From the NCBI GenBank assembly GCA_947561395.2, contig OX387184.1, forward strand, positions 29,874,766 through 29,938,765: a DNA stretch of 64,000 nucleotides, given 5' to 3'. The notes under the pieces are model-generated. The model made no database searches. It had not been told where the DNA came from and saw only the letters and a list, made by a program, of their open reading frames with translations. Positions 46,772 through 59,358 of this stretch are shown here, in pieces (position 1 is the stretch's first letter; every line of letters begins with the position of its first letter). The position numbers and the translations under genes were made by a program. The stretch is from Buxus sempervirens (Eukaryota > Streptophyta > Magnoliopsida > Buxales > Buxaceae).

Positions 46772-49559
46772 ATTTCATGACAAAACTTTCAAAAAAATGG
46801 ATCAATGAAATGAATGCCTGGATAAAGATAGTCATATTATGCACATTCATCATCACAGTGAAAAAAAATTAACACAAGCCACATCATTTCAATATGAAAA
46901 AAAAATATCATCAAGTCAAGTCATAAAAAAATTGAGTTTGCTTTCTCCCCTTTTTACTTACCCTTCCTTCTCCCCCTTTTTACCTTTTCCTTTTTTTCTC
47001 TCCCTTGACATTATCTTTCTCCCCCTTTAGGAACATCTCCCCCTCAAGTCAAGTCCACCTCTCCATAAGCTCTAGCAATACCACTTCATCAGCTCCCCTT
47101 CAAGATAGCTCCCCCTCAAGAAAAGTACTATTCTCCCCCTTTTCGTCATGCAATGATTCAAGGGATACAAGTGCTTAATAAGAGAGCTCATGCCAAGATT
47201 AAAGAATGGTATAAGCAAAAAAAATTCTACTCATCGAATGTCCAGGTAAGAAACCAAAGAAGCACTACAAATCAGAATATAACATTCATGAACCCGTAGA
47301 ATGAAAACATGAGCACTCATTGACTTATTGACTTTAAAACAGGGCTCCAAACTCGAGATTGAAATCCAAGAAGTTTTCTAGATGAAGAGATCAATCTTTG
47401 AGATTGTCTTCTGGTGATTGGAGTATGAGATTTTCTTCTGCTAAAAAATTTTCAGCATGTAGGAATACTGAAATAACACCACTGAGAGATGCAGAGAAGG
47501 ACTGAAAAAGGACCAATAGTACAATGTAACCTGTAATGTAGCCAACGGTATTCTTGAAGTTTTTTTTTAAAAAATTGCACATTCATGTTGAACCAGAAGC
47601 ACACAAAACTAATGCAAAACTTGATTCAGACATGTACAGACTAATTAATGAAGGAAAATTTATTAAGGTGATGACATGCTAACAGAGGATAATCTTGATG
47701 TGTTAAAATAAATTCTCACATTTCCAACGATTGAGGCATGTACATGAATATTCAATCAAGAACAAACCCAGTGCTATTTCAAAACTTATTATCACCATAG
47801 ACATGCTTATTGAATATTTTTATTCAATGAGAACACAAGAACCCTAAAATAAGGTATCTGGCGCAACACAAAATGCTTGTTCATCGAATCATTCTTGATG
47901 AAGACAGTGAAATCGTAACAAGAATGAGAGATAGGATGACATACCTTGCAGCAAAGATTTCTTAACCTTGAAAGGAACTGATTCTCACTTGAAGAAGTCG
48001 CACAAGAGGTTTGTGCACTCTATTCACGCCATAGATGAAGGTTAAAAAAAAATGAAGAGACGTACAATCAAGTAGAGGAAGATAACAAGAAACCCTAGAA
48101 AAGGGATTGAAGATAGCCACAGTTGATTAAAAAAAATTTAGCAACTCACCAAGAACGGAATAGAGCCCTAATATGAGATTTTCCCCTTTTCATGTTTTCC
48201 CTTTTTTGAATTGGGTCTCATAGAATAGACGAAATGGGTTAAAAACAAGAGACAAACCCCTTATATACTCTGCTCAATGTAGCTATATTAGGCTACATGT
48301 CAAGCAGGTGTACCCAAATAAAGGCACAAGATGCTTAAAACAGATTTCCCGAATCTGTTTTTCTACAGATAGAAAAATGTAGCCTTGATTGAAGATACCC
48401 AGAAAACAAGTCGAAGCCTGTGGAGGCTACATCAGACACAGAAAAACATAGATAGAAGGATGAATCTAGTTCTGAGATTACCCATAAATAGATTGTATCC
48501 TGCTGAGGCTTACAAGACATTTGTATTGCATAATCTTTGCAAAATGAATAAAATCCATATGTAATTGATCATTGATATTAATACACCATAAAAGATTGAC
48601 AAATCCAAACACATTTAGTAAAAAAAATATTTCACAAACCTTTTGGATTATCAAACAATGAAGCACCTTGAGAAATCAGTAAATTCTTGCTCTTTTAGTA
48701 GTATAGGCTACAAAATTAAATACTAATTCACCTCAACGATCATTTACTAGAGATAAAAGTGCAAGATTGTTCCTCAAGGCACACTTGATCAACTAATGAG
48801 CAATTTAATATTATGAGATGAAATTTTTCAGAATTTTTGAGTGTGAGTGAGATAAGTAATATCCATGTGAGTCCTTTCAAAAATTACTATTATTAATGAG
48901 ATATAGATGTAAAGAATACTTGATTTTGATGATTCCACCTTGAGTGTCAAAGATGTTGTGGTATTCTTCAAGACTTGTACTCATTAAGATAGGTAGCCTT
49001 CCCATTTTTGCCTTTTTCTTTTTTTCACTAAATTCAAGATGTCTGAGTTTACAGCTCATCCCAGAATTCTTACACACACTTTGAACTTAGTATGTCTGGG
49101 TTTACAGCTCATCCCATGTTCTTACGCACACTTTGGACTTAGTATGTCTGAGTTTATAGCTCATCCCATGTTCTTACACACACTACTCTTTTTTAAAGGC
49201 TCAGGTGACTTTCACTCTATCTCTTGAGATTGTCTTTTTAGAAATTCACAAATACACCCAATGACCACAACAAGCAGAATTTAAGTTCTCAAGAATTCAA
49301 TTTCTATTTTGCAAAAAAAATAATAGTAGAGATAAGAACTTGGAGCTCAAGGATATGAAAATATAACACTACTAATTTCTGTGGTTTTTCTCATTTGATC
49401 ATGTGCTGTAGAGAAGACTGTAGTGTGCAAACCAGAACATATCTTACTAACACTTATGAAGTTCATTGATTGGAGAGTTGAATAAGTGTCAAGATTTTAT
49501 AGACCTAATGTTCCATGGAGCATATTCCTAATGATTTCCTAAGAGTTTCAGACTTTTGA
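46772..49559. other. Non-coding 3' interior of the gag-only element
   Basis: AT-rich. Plus-strand CTCCCCCT motifs recur at 46950-47130, that is, purine-rich tracts in element sense. It includes a three-copy tandem repeat (49039-49186). No pol or accessory ORF is supported. Confidence 0.7.
49039..49186. repeat. Three-copy tandem repeat, unit 52-53 bp
   Basis: Units start at 49039, 49092 and 49144, each with ATGTCTGRGTTTACAGCTCA and TTCTTACRCACACTTTGRACTTAG; the last is partial. Confidence 0.9.
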
Positions 49560-51602
49560 TCATTCAAAGTTTTTGTGAAAAATATCTCCACCAACAAGAT
49601 CAGACTTCTTAACCCATATTTTCTTTACTTTAGGTACCTTATTTCTCAAGTAGGGGTTACTTGAAGGTGTTGATGAATTCTTTTGCAATCTTTGGACAAA
49701 ATTTATGGGGTATTTGGTGTCTCTTAAGTTCTGAAATTTTTGAGACAGCAACTCTGTTTCTTTCAAGAGAGCATCAAACCTGTTGAACAATAAAATTTCA
49801 GACTTGGCATGAGTCTGAAATTTTTCCTTATCAACATATTCTTTAGGTTGATCATGTAGGATATGACATTTTGGCTTTATATGTCCTTTCCTTCCACAAA
49901 AGTGACAAATAGGGACAAAAGGTAAAGGTTTAGGTTCAGGTTTCTTTCTAGTATTACCTCTATAAACAGAATTTTCAGAATTGAATTTCACATAGGGAGG
50001 AAGATCATTACCAGCAAATGCTTTACCCTTAAGTAAGCCTTGTGATGAGCTTTCTCCAATTGATATTACCTTTCCTTTTCCTTTAAGTGCTTCATTAAGT
50101 GAATTTTCAGCAACATATCCAAGTCCACTGAGATCTTTGTCTCTTCTTTGGCTCTCAAGCATTTCATCAAGTACCTCGGTTCCTACAGAAAATTTTGTAA
50201 AAGAGATTTTAGACAATTCGAGTTCATTTTGTACCAAGGAGATTTTACCTTTCAGATTTTCAAACTCAGTAGCTTGTTCCTTGTTCATGAGTTCAGCATC
50301 ATGAATTTTAGATACCAGAGAAGCTTCTCTGACTTGTGCTTCCAAAACAAGTTTCTCAATCTGTTCTCTTTGTCTCAAACAGTCTTCTTTCTCCTTCTCA
50401 GCACCCTTTAGTTGGAGTGATATTCTTTTGCATTTTTTCTGAAGTTTGTGAAACTCCCTATATAGTAGATTGTAAGCTTCTTGAAGATCACCATTCTCTT
50501 CTGAGTATTCATCTTCACTACATTCACTAGGGAACTCACTGTCTGAATTTTGTGTGACTACAAATGCCATAACATTCTCTTGACTTTCCTCTGTTTCTGA
50601 ACCAGAATTTTCCTCTTCATCATTGTCATCCCAAATAGCTTTTAAGGCATTTCTCTTTATAGACACCTTATTTGGACACTCAGCAGCAACATGACCAAAG
50701 CCTTGGCAATTATAGCATTGAATTCCCTTTGGATTTCTTCTCTTACTTTCTGATTTTGCTTCATTGTTCTTCTTGTCATTTCTGAAATCTTTTGACCTTT
50801 CGGAGGAGTTTGCTGATTGCTTCTTCTCGAAGAACCTTCTGAATTTTTTAGCAAGCAATACCAACTCTTCAAGATCATCATCTGAATCTTCATCTTTACC
50901 CTCATTTATACTTTTAAGAGCAACCCCCTTTTGCTTCATGGAAACTTTCAGATTAGCTTCAAAAGTTTGTAGAGAGCCCACCAACTCTTCTACTTTCATT
51001 GCATCAACATCCTTTGCCTCTTCTATTGCTGTAACTTTGGGTTGAAATCTCTCAGGTAGAGATCTCAGAATTTTCCTTACAACCTTGGATGTGGGAATCT
51101 TCTCTCCTAGATGGAAGCTAGTGTTAACTATGTCACCCAACCTAGAGTAGAATTGGTCGAAGATCTCTTCTTCATCCATCTGAATTGTTTCAAAAGCAGT
51201 GGTTAAACGTTGCAAACGAGACAATTTTATAGTACTTGTTCCTTCATGAGTAACCTCTAATATGTCCCAAGCTTCTTTGGCAATTTCACATGTAGAGATC
51301 CTTCTAAATTCCTCTACTGTAACAGCACTAAACAAGGCATTAATAGCCTTGTTATTCTAGCTATAGTTGTCAAATTCTCCTTTATTCCACCTATCATAAG
51401 CCTTTGGAACAATAACACCTTGAATATTTTGTGTGGGTGCTTCATACCCATTCAAGATTGATAACCATATTCGTTCATCTAAAGATTTCAGATAGGCTCG
51501 CATTCTTGCCTTCCAATAGGCATAATTTGACCCATCAAAGAGGGGTGGCCTAGAGGAAGAAGCCCCTTCTTTGTTGTAGTCCATAGAGAACCAAGATCTC
51601 AC
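49560..51602 (-). pseudogene. gag: gag of the gag-only element (fossil)
   Basis: The minus-strand frame begins MDYNKEGASSSRPPLFDG (near 51584) and shows the same Copia gag core as the SIRE element (YWKARMRAYLKSLDERIW, EAWDILEVTHEGTS, LRSLPERFQPKVTAIEEAKD). It has two zinc knuckles, CYNCQGFGHVAAECP and CHFCGRKGHIKPKCH, separated by an acidic part and a long Glu/Lys-rich coiled coil. Total length is close to 670 residues. At least one break is present. Confidence 0.88.
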
Positions 51603-51625
51603 TCTTTAACAGATTTGAGTGGAGT

Positions 51626-51638
51626 GGCTCTGATACCA
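51626..51638 (-). other. Primer-binding site, tRNA-Met type
   Basis: TGGTATCAGAGCC on the minus strand, two bases inside the 5' LTR end. Confidence 0.9.
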
Positions 51639-51640
51639 AT

Positions 51641-52376
51641 TGAGATTTCCAATCTTAGGTCCCTGTTCTCTAGGATTCTAATCAACAAGAAGAAATACAA
51701 TACCAAATGACAAAACAGTGACAAGAGGACACACGATTTAATGAGGAAACCCTAGGCAATTGTCAAGGTAAAACCTCAGATCTCTTTGAGGAAGACCAGG
51801 CCTGAAACATTTGTATTAATGATGAAAAGAACATTTCAAATATGTTCTGATTTACAAAAAATTTCAACAACACAAAAAGTCACTCACAAAGATTGAATCC
51901 ACAGCCTTTTTCTTCAATTTGATCTTCACACGAACACTTTGCAATGGATGAGGTAGCCCATTCCAATCTTTCTCCAGATCTGGAATGTTTCTGTTCTCAG
52001 GTCTTTCACAGCTCTCCAGAACACTCCAGCAACCTCTCCTCCTTGATCTTCTCTAGTTCAACTCTTCACCAAGTTTTCCAGCTCAAAAATCCAACTTCCA
52101 AGAACCTCCAAGACCCTTTAAATCAGAGGTTCTTAACCACTTTTCTAACTGTCTCAACAACCTATAACTATCTTCAAAACAACCCAACTGAATCTCGTAA
52201 CTGCCTGAGATTTCAGTTGGTTGAATAGCTCCAGCAAGTTACACTTAACCTTGCTAGTAGCTATCTCAAGTCACACATTCAACCATACTTCACTTCATCA
52301 ACAAACTGAATGTTTTAATAAATTTCAATACTCTTTGTCATGAATTTTGTTACATGGGAAAATATATTTTCCAACA
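51641..52376 (-). repeat. 5' LTR of the gag-only element
   Basis: Same length as the other LTR (736 bp) and about 97.7 percent identical by hand count; followed by TSD TAGTC. Confidence 0.92.
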
Positions 52377-52662
52377 TAGTCCCTAACAAAAATGCAGAAA
52401 CCAGTAATAAACCTGCGAGTATTTGAACAAGCTGCCCAATCTGAGTCACATAAAGCTTTTAGTTGAAGTTGAGATGCAGAACGGAAAAACAATCTCTGTC
52501 CAGGGGTAACCTTGATATATCTTAGAACATGGTAGGTGTAAGCACCTCATTTTTGCGCTCCCAGAAGAGCCAGAAATGCAAAGCCCGACTAAAAAGTCAA
52601 AACCTGAGGGGTCGAAATTTGACCTTTTGTTCAAGTGATAATTGGCCACCTTGCTTTATCTC

Positions 52663-53875
52663 TGAAAGAGTAGAGGACTACTCTAAAGGTCCACGATCTA
52701 CAACAATTAAAAACTTAACAATGCGGAAACAACACACAGAGATTATACGAGGAAACCTGAATCCAGATCCAGGAAAAACCTCGAGTCTATATGAGGTGAC
52801 TAACCCTTAGAAACTCCACTATTGAATGAAAGTCAATTACAAAGGGAAACACACTTAACCTTTACAATTGAACTCACTCAACAGCAATCCACAGCTTGAA
52901 TCCACAAACTGTAGCACAACCTGAATCCACAGGCTGCAAATTTCGATCTATCCAGATCCACAGCTCGAATCCACGAACTGCAACACAGCTTGAATCCACA
53001 AGTTGCAAGAGACGATCAATCCAGATCCACAGTTTGAATCCACGAACTGCAACACAGCTTGAATCCACAAGCCGCAATTCACGATCAATCCAGATCGTGA
53101 CAATCACCTCAGAGTCCACTGAGATGATCCAATGCAATAGGAATCCACCTATGCATCAAACAAAGTCGATCACCAATCCAGGAGATCTCATGATCAAGTG
53201 AAGTTCTGAACCGAAGAAGAATCCTCTTTCTTCAATTCCAGGTGATCTCTCTCAGATCTCCCCCTCACTCGATCACCGACTCTCTAAAGATCAATTGAAT
53301 GAATCTCGAACACCTCAAGATCCACAACAGATTAATAAAAAGAAAAAAGTCTAAACAAAAAGAATACAGCTTGTCGATTTAAAGAAGAAATCTCAGATCG
53401 CGTCGAGCGCTGGTGGCGTTGTGGCGCGATCGGGGTAGACGGCTGGAAGCGAACTCCAATCCTGCTCAAATCCAAAAGACCCAGTTAAGGGTGCGCTGCC
53501 AGCGAGCTGCTAGCGGAAGGGAACGCGGCATGTGCACAGCTGATTTGTAGATCTTCAATCTTGCTCTGCGCTACCAGCGGCGTGTCGGCGTCGCCTTACG
53601 AAGCTGGTACGCGTGCTTTACTTTCAAAGTGCTATCTCACTTATGCGCTGCCAGCGGAGTGGCAGCGGCGTTCTTCATTGCAAGTGCCTTTACAAAATGT
53701 TCTTCTTTTAGATTTCCTTGAGCTACCAGCGGCGTGGTAATTGTGTGGCAGCCTCACTTTCCTCTTTACAAAATTCTTAGAATTTATATTTTGATTCTGC
53801 ACATCTTGAAGATTATTAGAGCATATAATTTTTCAAACATTTGCCATATAAGGAGTATGAGTTTTCACACTTACA
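52663..53875 (-). mobile_element. SIRE-type lone LTR, TSD ATCTC
   Basis: TGAAAGAGTAGAGG ... TTTTCACACTTACA, reverse complement of the SIRE LTR at 18210; ATCTC at 52658-52662 and 53876-53880. It has three copies of the TTCGAATCCACGAACTGCA-type unit (52880-53100), against two in the other copies, and the GCTGCCAGCG palindromes at about 53500-53760. More diverged than the 18210 pair. Confidence 0.92.
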
Positions 53876-54335
53876 ATCTCAATGGATAGAGAATCCCGAC
53901 ACGAGTCCAACGCAACTGAGTTTGCTGGAATTGGAGTCCGGATGAAGGTTCTATGGGCCGGTCAAACTTGAGGGTGAGCCGAAAGTTGACTTTTTTTGAA
54001 CCCCGTGCCAGGTGCTTAGCTCTACATCATTGGATAGAGGGCTCTAATACGAGTCCAACGCAACTGAGTTTGCTCAAATCGGAGTCCGGATGAAGGAGAT
54101 ATGAGCCGTCGAAGTTTCTAGGCAGAAAAACTGGAAACTACACACGTGGCGAAGAAACTGCGCACGTGGCGATGAATGCAGCGAAATATCTCAGGGACTA
54201 AATCTCAAATATCCAAAAATCATCAAATATCCCAGGGACTAAATCAAAATTCGCAGGGGGCAATCTGTAGATATCCAAAAGTGTCAAATTGGTCGAATCG
54301 GTCAAGTCGAAGGGCAAATCCGTAATTTTTTGATT

Positions 54336-54600
54336 TGTATCCGATGAAATAAGTCGGATACACATACCCTTGTGTATATCCGACATCAAATGTCAGATAC
54401 AAAGATTTGCTCGGCGAGATTCGCGCCGATTCCCCGACAAATTCGCGGCGGCATTTAATTTTTGAAATTATGATGTCTTGTATCCGATATAATATGCCGA
54501 ATACAAAGGAAGTGCAGTGTATCCGACATAATATGCCGGATACAAAGGAAGTGTAGTGTATCTGACATTAAATGCCGGATACAAAAATTTATCTATAAAA
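54336..54600 (+). promoter_or_regulatory. LTR promoter: five hairpins (TGTATCCGAC type) and TATA box
   Basis: Inverted repeats at about 54336-54362, 54371-54401, 54479-54504, 54518-54543 and 54557-54582 use TGTATCYGAC/GCCGGATACA-like arms. TATAAAA follows at 54594-54600. Confidence 0.75.
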
Positions 54601-55794
54601 AGGCAACTGTAGCCCCATTTCCAGGGTTGGCTCCTTTTGGGTTGATTCCACCCCTTCTCCCTCAGACCACCTGGTGCGGAAACCCCTCCTTTCCACCCCT
54701 CCTTGCTCCCCAAGCCCTCCAAGCACCACTCAAGACCATTATACCTTTCCACTCTCCTTTCTCCTTTCATTCTCACTTGAAAACCACTTCAAGAAGTTGC
54801 TGTTGGGGCCAAGAGGAGGTGCTCCAGCCACGATTTTCATCTCAAGGGAGCTCAACCACGTCTCAAAAAGGGGTTTCAGCCCCAAGGTAAACCCTTCCCA
54901 TGTATTTGTTCATCACATATGAATATGAGCACATTCCAAGCATGTTGTGATATTCTCTCTCTTAGCATGTAGTCTTTCTTTTTCTTAGCATGTCATCACC
55001 TCTTTAGCTTACTTTTATCCTCTTTTATATGATATGAAAAGCCTCCCATGGTAGGGGGAGTGCACGTTTCGTTATTAGAAAAGGCAAGAATGCTTTTTTT
55101 TGGTCACTTCCAAAGGCCTCCAAGGGGTTACTTTGCTGTTGACCTTTCCCATTTTACATGGGGAGCATGTTCCCTTTCTTCAACCATCTAATGTACCCCA
55201 TTTTAAACCCCCTTATCCCCTTCTTTAAAGAGTTTTCTTAAATGCTTCTGGGTGTTGTTAGAGCATAGGATTAGGTTGGGTTCGTTGGCATGTTTAGGGT
55301 AGATCATACATATGTTTTTTTAGGTTCATATTCTTCGATGTTTTCATGTTAATTCCTTTCAAGCTCCTAGTAGTAGTATGCATGCTTTCCTTTCCAACAC
55401 ATGCTCAATCACACACACAATCTTATTCCATGTGTAAGAATTTGTAAAAATGAATGTGTTGTCCATGGTTTAGGAGCATGCTTACTAGGTTTGGATGAGG
55501 GACTGGTGCTTGCCTTGTATGTCCATTGGTTATATGACATTAGAAGAACCAAACAGGGACACCTAGGTCCCTGCCCAGTCGCAGGGAGCATCCCAAGAAT
55601 GGGAGGAGGCAGCACCTTAAGCCTCCTCCCCCTTGCTTGAACCATTAAAGTCCCAAAGGAAGGCCCAAATGGGGTCTTCTCCATCCCTTTGAACCTTTGT
55701 GGGCTCACACAGGAGCCCACACAACCCCTGGAACACCCTAGAAGACCCAGAAACCAAGTCCCCTTGTGAAAAATCCAAAAATTAGCTTCTGTAG

Positions 55795-55896
55795 GTTGAC
55801 CCGACAACTCAGGTCGGATCAACAGAGATTAATGTGTGGCAACAGATGCCGGATACACGGAGACCCGTGTGTAACCGGCATCTCAGGCCGGCTACA
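55795..55896 (+). repeat. Second hairpin cluster, transcribed part of the LTR
   Basis: GTTGACCCGAC 55795-55805 with GTCGGATCAAC 55813-55823, and TGTAACCGGC 55870-55879 with GCCGGCTACA 55887-55896, plus a weaker pair between. Confidence 0.7.
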
Positions 55897-56968
55897 CTGC
55901 CAGATTGTTGTTTTGCTATTTTTGGGATATTGTGCCATTTTTTGGGTTTGTTTGATCAGTCCGGATGAACCAGAAGGGTTTCCGGGTCACCCGAAAACCC
56001 AAGGTGGGCCTTGGACCAACCCGGTCCAAATTGATTTCCGGTGGGCCTTCCAACGGGGCCCACCAAGCCCGACAAACCCATTGTTTCTAAATGAAGACAA
56101 TCAAATTAATTTAGTGGGCTGGACCATTGGAGGCCCACCCAAACCTAGTTTCAGTAGCATGTTGCTTAGATTTAGGCATGGTTTGGCCGAGACCACGGGT
56201 AGGGCCAACCGGGCCTGCTAAAGCCCATTAAATCGAACCAATTTTAGGGTTTCCAAACCCTAACTCATAAAGACTTGAGCTTTCAAGCCCAAGCCTAGGT
56301 AAAAAGGGGCCCCAAGCCCAATGCCTAACCCATTTTAGCACAAATAAAAAAGATAAATCAAAATCACTTGGCAACCACCATGGGGGCACACCCAGGGGCC
56401 CGCAAATCAATGCAGACCCGCCTTTTGCATGAAAATCACTTAAACCCCAACTTGAACAGATAATTAAAATCAATTCATTTAACTTAAGCCCAAAGGGCTT
56501 CCTAGGACTAGACAGAGGCCCACCAAGGGTACATGGGCTTGACTAAGCCCACCAAGGACACCACAGGCCTTCCAACGGGGCCCGCCCAATCAGACTCATC
56601 TCATCTTTAACTAAAAAGATAAAATCAAGCAAAGGGACCCACACCACTTTGGCGGTCCCGCCAGACTTAACCAAATTGAATGTTGGATTAGGAATCGGAT
56701 GAGTGAGAGACCAAAAGTTGACTCAAACAAAAGAAACCTATGGGACCTGTCTTTTGACGGGTGGACTGGGGTGTCTACGGACTTCCCTAGACCGCAACCG
56801 AGAACCTACTTAGAATTTCAAGCCGCAGTCCAAGCCTTAGTAGAAGAACTTAGGCACCCAGGTGTCTGCCTGCACCCCATCAAGCAGTGGCGACTCCCAA
56901 AAATCCCGAGGCACGCATCATCTTGCATGCGCCTCGCTGTGCGACCGAAATTAGGTGCGCACAGTAGG

Positions 56969-57490
56969 CTGCATCTAAGTGAGGTTGTCTAGGAGAGTCA
57001 AGAAATTGGCTAAGAATTTGAATAGAATATGTCAAGTCTGGTCTTGTGATGGTTAAATACAACAATCTTCCCACAAGTCTTCTATATTCTGAAGCATTAG
57101 AAATAAGTTCTCCAAACCTATTAAGCTTCAAATTTTGAACCATAGGAGACTTAGCTTGTTAGCAACCAAGGTAGCCAGCATCATCAAGAATTTCTAGAAC
57201 ATATTTTCTTTGGCAAATAGAGATGCCTTTGGAAGATCTAGCAATTTCAATGCCAAGGAAATACTTCAAAACACCCAAGTCCCTAAGCTTGAACCTTTTT
57301 AAACTGATTGATAAACTAGTAATTCAATATAGGAAACACCATTTTTTCTTGTAAATAGAGAATAATCTGCTTTGGACTGTGTAAAATCTCTTGACAAAAT
57401 AAAGGAAGACAATTTGGTGAACGATTGCTTAGAGGCCTGTTTTAACCCATAAAGGGACTTATTTAGCTTGCAAACAAGTTTTTCCACCTG
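56969..57490 (-). pseudogene. pol: Copia reverse transcriptase/RNase H junction (fossil)
   Basis: Minus-strand frames give YRRLVGRLLYLTITRPDLTY (the RT to RNase H linker typical of Copia) and [17 protein letters not shown], a core RT motif. The region is broken. Confidence 0.8.
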
Positions 57491-58085
57491 CTATGTATAA
57501 CCAGGTGGTTCAGAACCCGAAGGTAAAGTCATATAAACTTTTTCATGAAGATCACCAAGCAAAAAATCATTATTCACATCGAATTGATGTAAATGCCAGT
57601 TTTGAGTTGAGGCAATAGCAAGCAAAGACTTGATAGTGACTAGCTTTGCTACAGGAGAAAAAGTGTCTTGATAATCAAGACCTGCTTATTGTGTATAACC
57701 CTGAGCAACTAACCAGGCTTTAAATATTTTAACAGTACCATCAGACTTCAATTTTCTCTTATAAACCCACTTATTGTGTATTGTTGTTTTCCCTTCAAGT
57801 AGAGTAGTGACAGTCCAAATATTGTTATCATTGAGTGCCTTCAATTTGGCTTGCATGGCATCACACTATTCAGGAGATTTATATGCCTCTTCATTATGAT
57901 TTTGGTTTAGGTTGAGAGGAAAGAGGAATAGTATAGGCCTTATGTGATGGGGATAATTTATCATAGGTAAGGAAAGATGAGGTACATTGTGAGCCAAATT
58001 GCAATGAAAATCAGTGAGATAAGATGGAAGTCTTCTCGAACAAGAGGATCTTCTAGGAGGTGGAACATGAGAGGAATTTGAAGCA

Positions 58086-59235
58086 TTAGGGTCTGAAGTA
58101 TATATGATTAGAGGAAGAGTGTAGGTAAGGTGTTTCTAAAGTGGGTGGTTCTAAGATAGCTGCAGATGGAAAAGAAACATCTGATAAAGAATTAAGAATG
58201 CCATGATAAGGATAAGAAAATGAAGGATCAGGTATTGGAGAAGAAGTAGTGTTGTAGAAGGGAAATATAGACTCATAAAAGATTATATCCCTTGATAAAA
58301 ACGTTATTCTAGTTTGTAGATCATAAAGCTTATAGGCTTTAACACCATGGGTATCCAATAAAAATGCATTGTCTGGCTCTAGGATCAAATTTGGTGTGAT
58401 TTCTTTTGAGAGTGGAAGAATAACACAAGCATCCAAATACTCTCAAATGTGAATATGAAGGTTTGGCAGAATGTAGAAGTTCATAAGGGAATTTTCCTAT
58501 GAGCTTGGAGCTAGGAACACGATTGATTATATAACTGGCTATGAGTATACAATCACCCCAGAATTCAAGAGGAAGATTGGCTTGAAATTTTAATGCTCTA
58601 GCAACATTGAGGATGTGTTGGTTCTTGCGTTCAACAAACCCATTTTGTGGTCGGATTTCAATGCAAAATGATGCCTTTAGATTAATAGAAATGGTTAAGA
58701 TCAAATTCTAAGCCATTATCTGATCTAAGGAATTTGACTTAAGTGTTAAATTGAGTTTCAACTAAAGCAAAAAAGGATTGAATCAACGAATGAGTCTGAG
58801 ACTTAGATTGCATCAAATAGACCCAAGTGGTTCTCCTAAAATCATCTACTATAGTTAGGAAATACTTGAAACCATTCATAGAAACAGTAGAAGAGGGCCC
58901 CAAATGTCATAGTGCACAAGCTCAAAGATAGAAGTAGAAACATGTTCACTTGCTGGAAAAGGTAAGCGACGTTGTTTTGCTAATGGACAAACAACACAAT
59001 GATTAATTTGAGAAGAAATTTGTATATTAGGAAAAGACTTATTCAACAAATTGTGATGTTGAAGATGATAGAGACCACCTTCAAGCATCGCCACTTTAAT
59101 AATCTTCCATGTATGCAGGTCTTGGATGAAATAATAATTAAACAAAAAGGTTAGGCAGCGGTTATGTGTGAAAGCCAATATACCAGTGGAAACCAGGTTG
59201 AATGTACATGAAGGAAGAAGGGACACACAAAACAT
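58086..59235 (-). pseudogene. pol: Copia integrase (fossil)
   Basis: Minus-strand frames carry the zinc-binding tail HCVVCPLAKQRRLPFPAS and ELVHYDIWGPL, then [38 protein letters not shown] and [12 protein letters not shown], diagnostic of Ty1/Copia integrase. The region is broken. Confidence 0.85.
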
Positions 59236-59358
59236 CAGTCAAAACCAAGTCATTAGACAACTAAACAAAGCCGATATGTGTGACACGGACTAATGTTCCA
59301 TTAGGTAATCTCACTGAAGTTCTAATAGTAGTTGAAATGGTTGTGAGACAGAGCATAC

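Larger units (their letters stand above)
46021..52376 (-). mobile_element. Gag-only (TR-GAG-like) SIRE-related Copia element, TSD TAGTC
   Basis: Two 736-bp LTRs (46021-46756 and 51641-52376), TAGTC at 46016-46020 and 52377-52381, a tRNA-Met primer site (51626-51638) and a polypurine tract at about 46757-46771. The interior of 4.9 kb holds a gag region only; no protease, integrase or RT is recognisable in the other 2.8 kb. By hand the LTRs differ at about 16-17 sites (about 2.3 percent), mostly C/T and G/A changes, so roughly 1-2 million years. Gag is closely similar to that of the SIRE element at 18210, a plausible source of missing functions. Confidence 0.85.
52537..56963 (+). mobile_element. 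Tat-type long lone LTR, TSD GTAGG, with a nested SIRE lone LTR
   Basis: TGTAAGCACCTC ... GGTGCGCACA, flanked by GTAGG at 52532-52536 and 56964-56968. Net length is about 3.2 kb. TATA at 54594-54600; hairpins upstream (54336-54582) and downstream (55795-55896). Primer-site echo TGGCGACTCC at 56888-56897. It inserted into the Copia element in the RT/RNase H part. Confidence 0.9.
45160..59358 (-). mobile_element. Copia element of undetermined lineage, minus strand, broken and split by nested elements; continues past the window
   Basis: RNase H (45622-46020), RT (about 56969-57490) and integrase (58086-59235) appear in minus-strand Copia order. They are interrupted by the gag-only element (46021-52376), a Tat-type LTR (52537-56963) and, to the right, another Tat-type LTR from 59359. 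A 3' LTR probably lies at about 45160-45613, next to the tract CTTGAGGGGCAG, with a TATATATATA run near 45470. Gag and the 5' LTR would lie right of the window. Many breaks; clearly older than its insertions. Confidence 0.75.

Noticed and set aside
52896-53201. A 101-codon frame with repeated SIQIHS-type peptides
   Set aside because: It is a reading of the tandem leader repeat in a lone SIRE LTR, not a gene.
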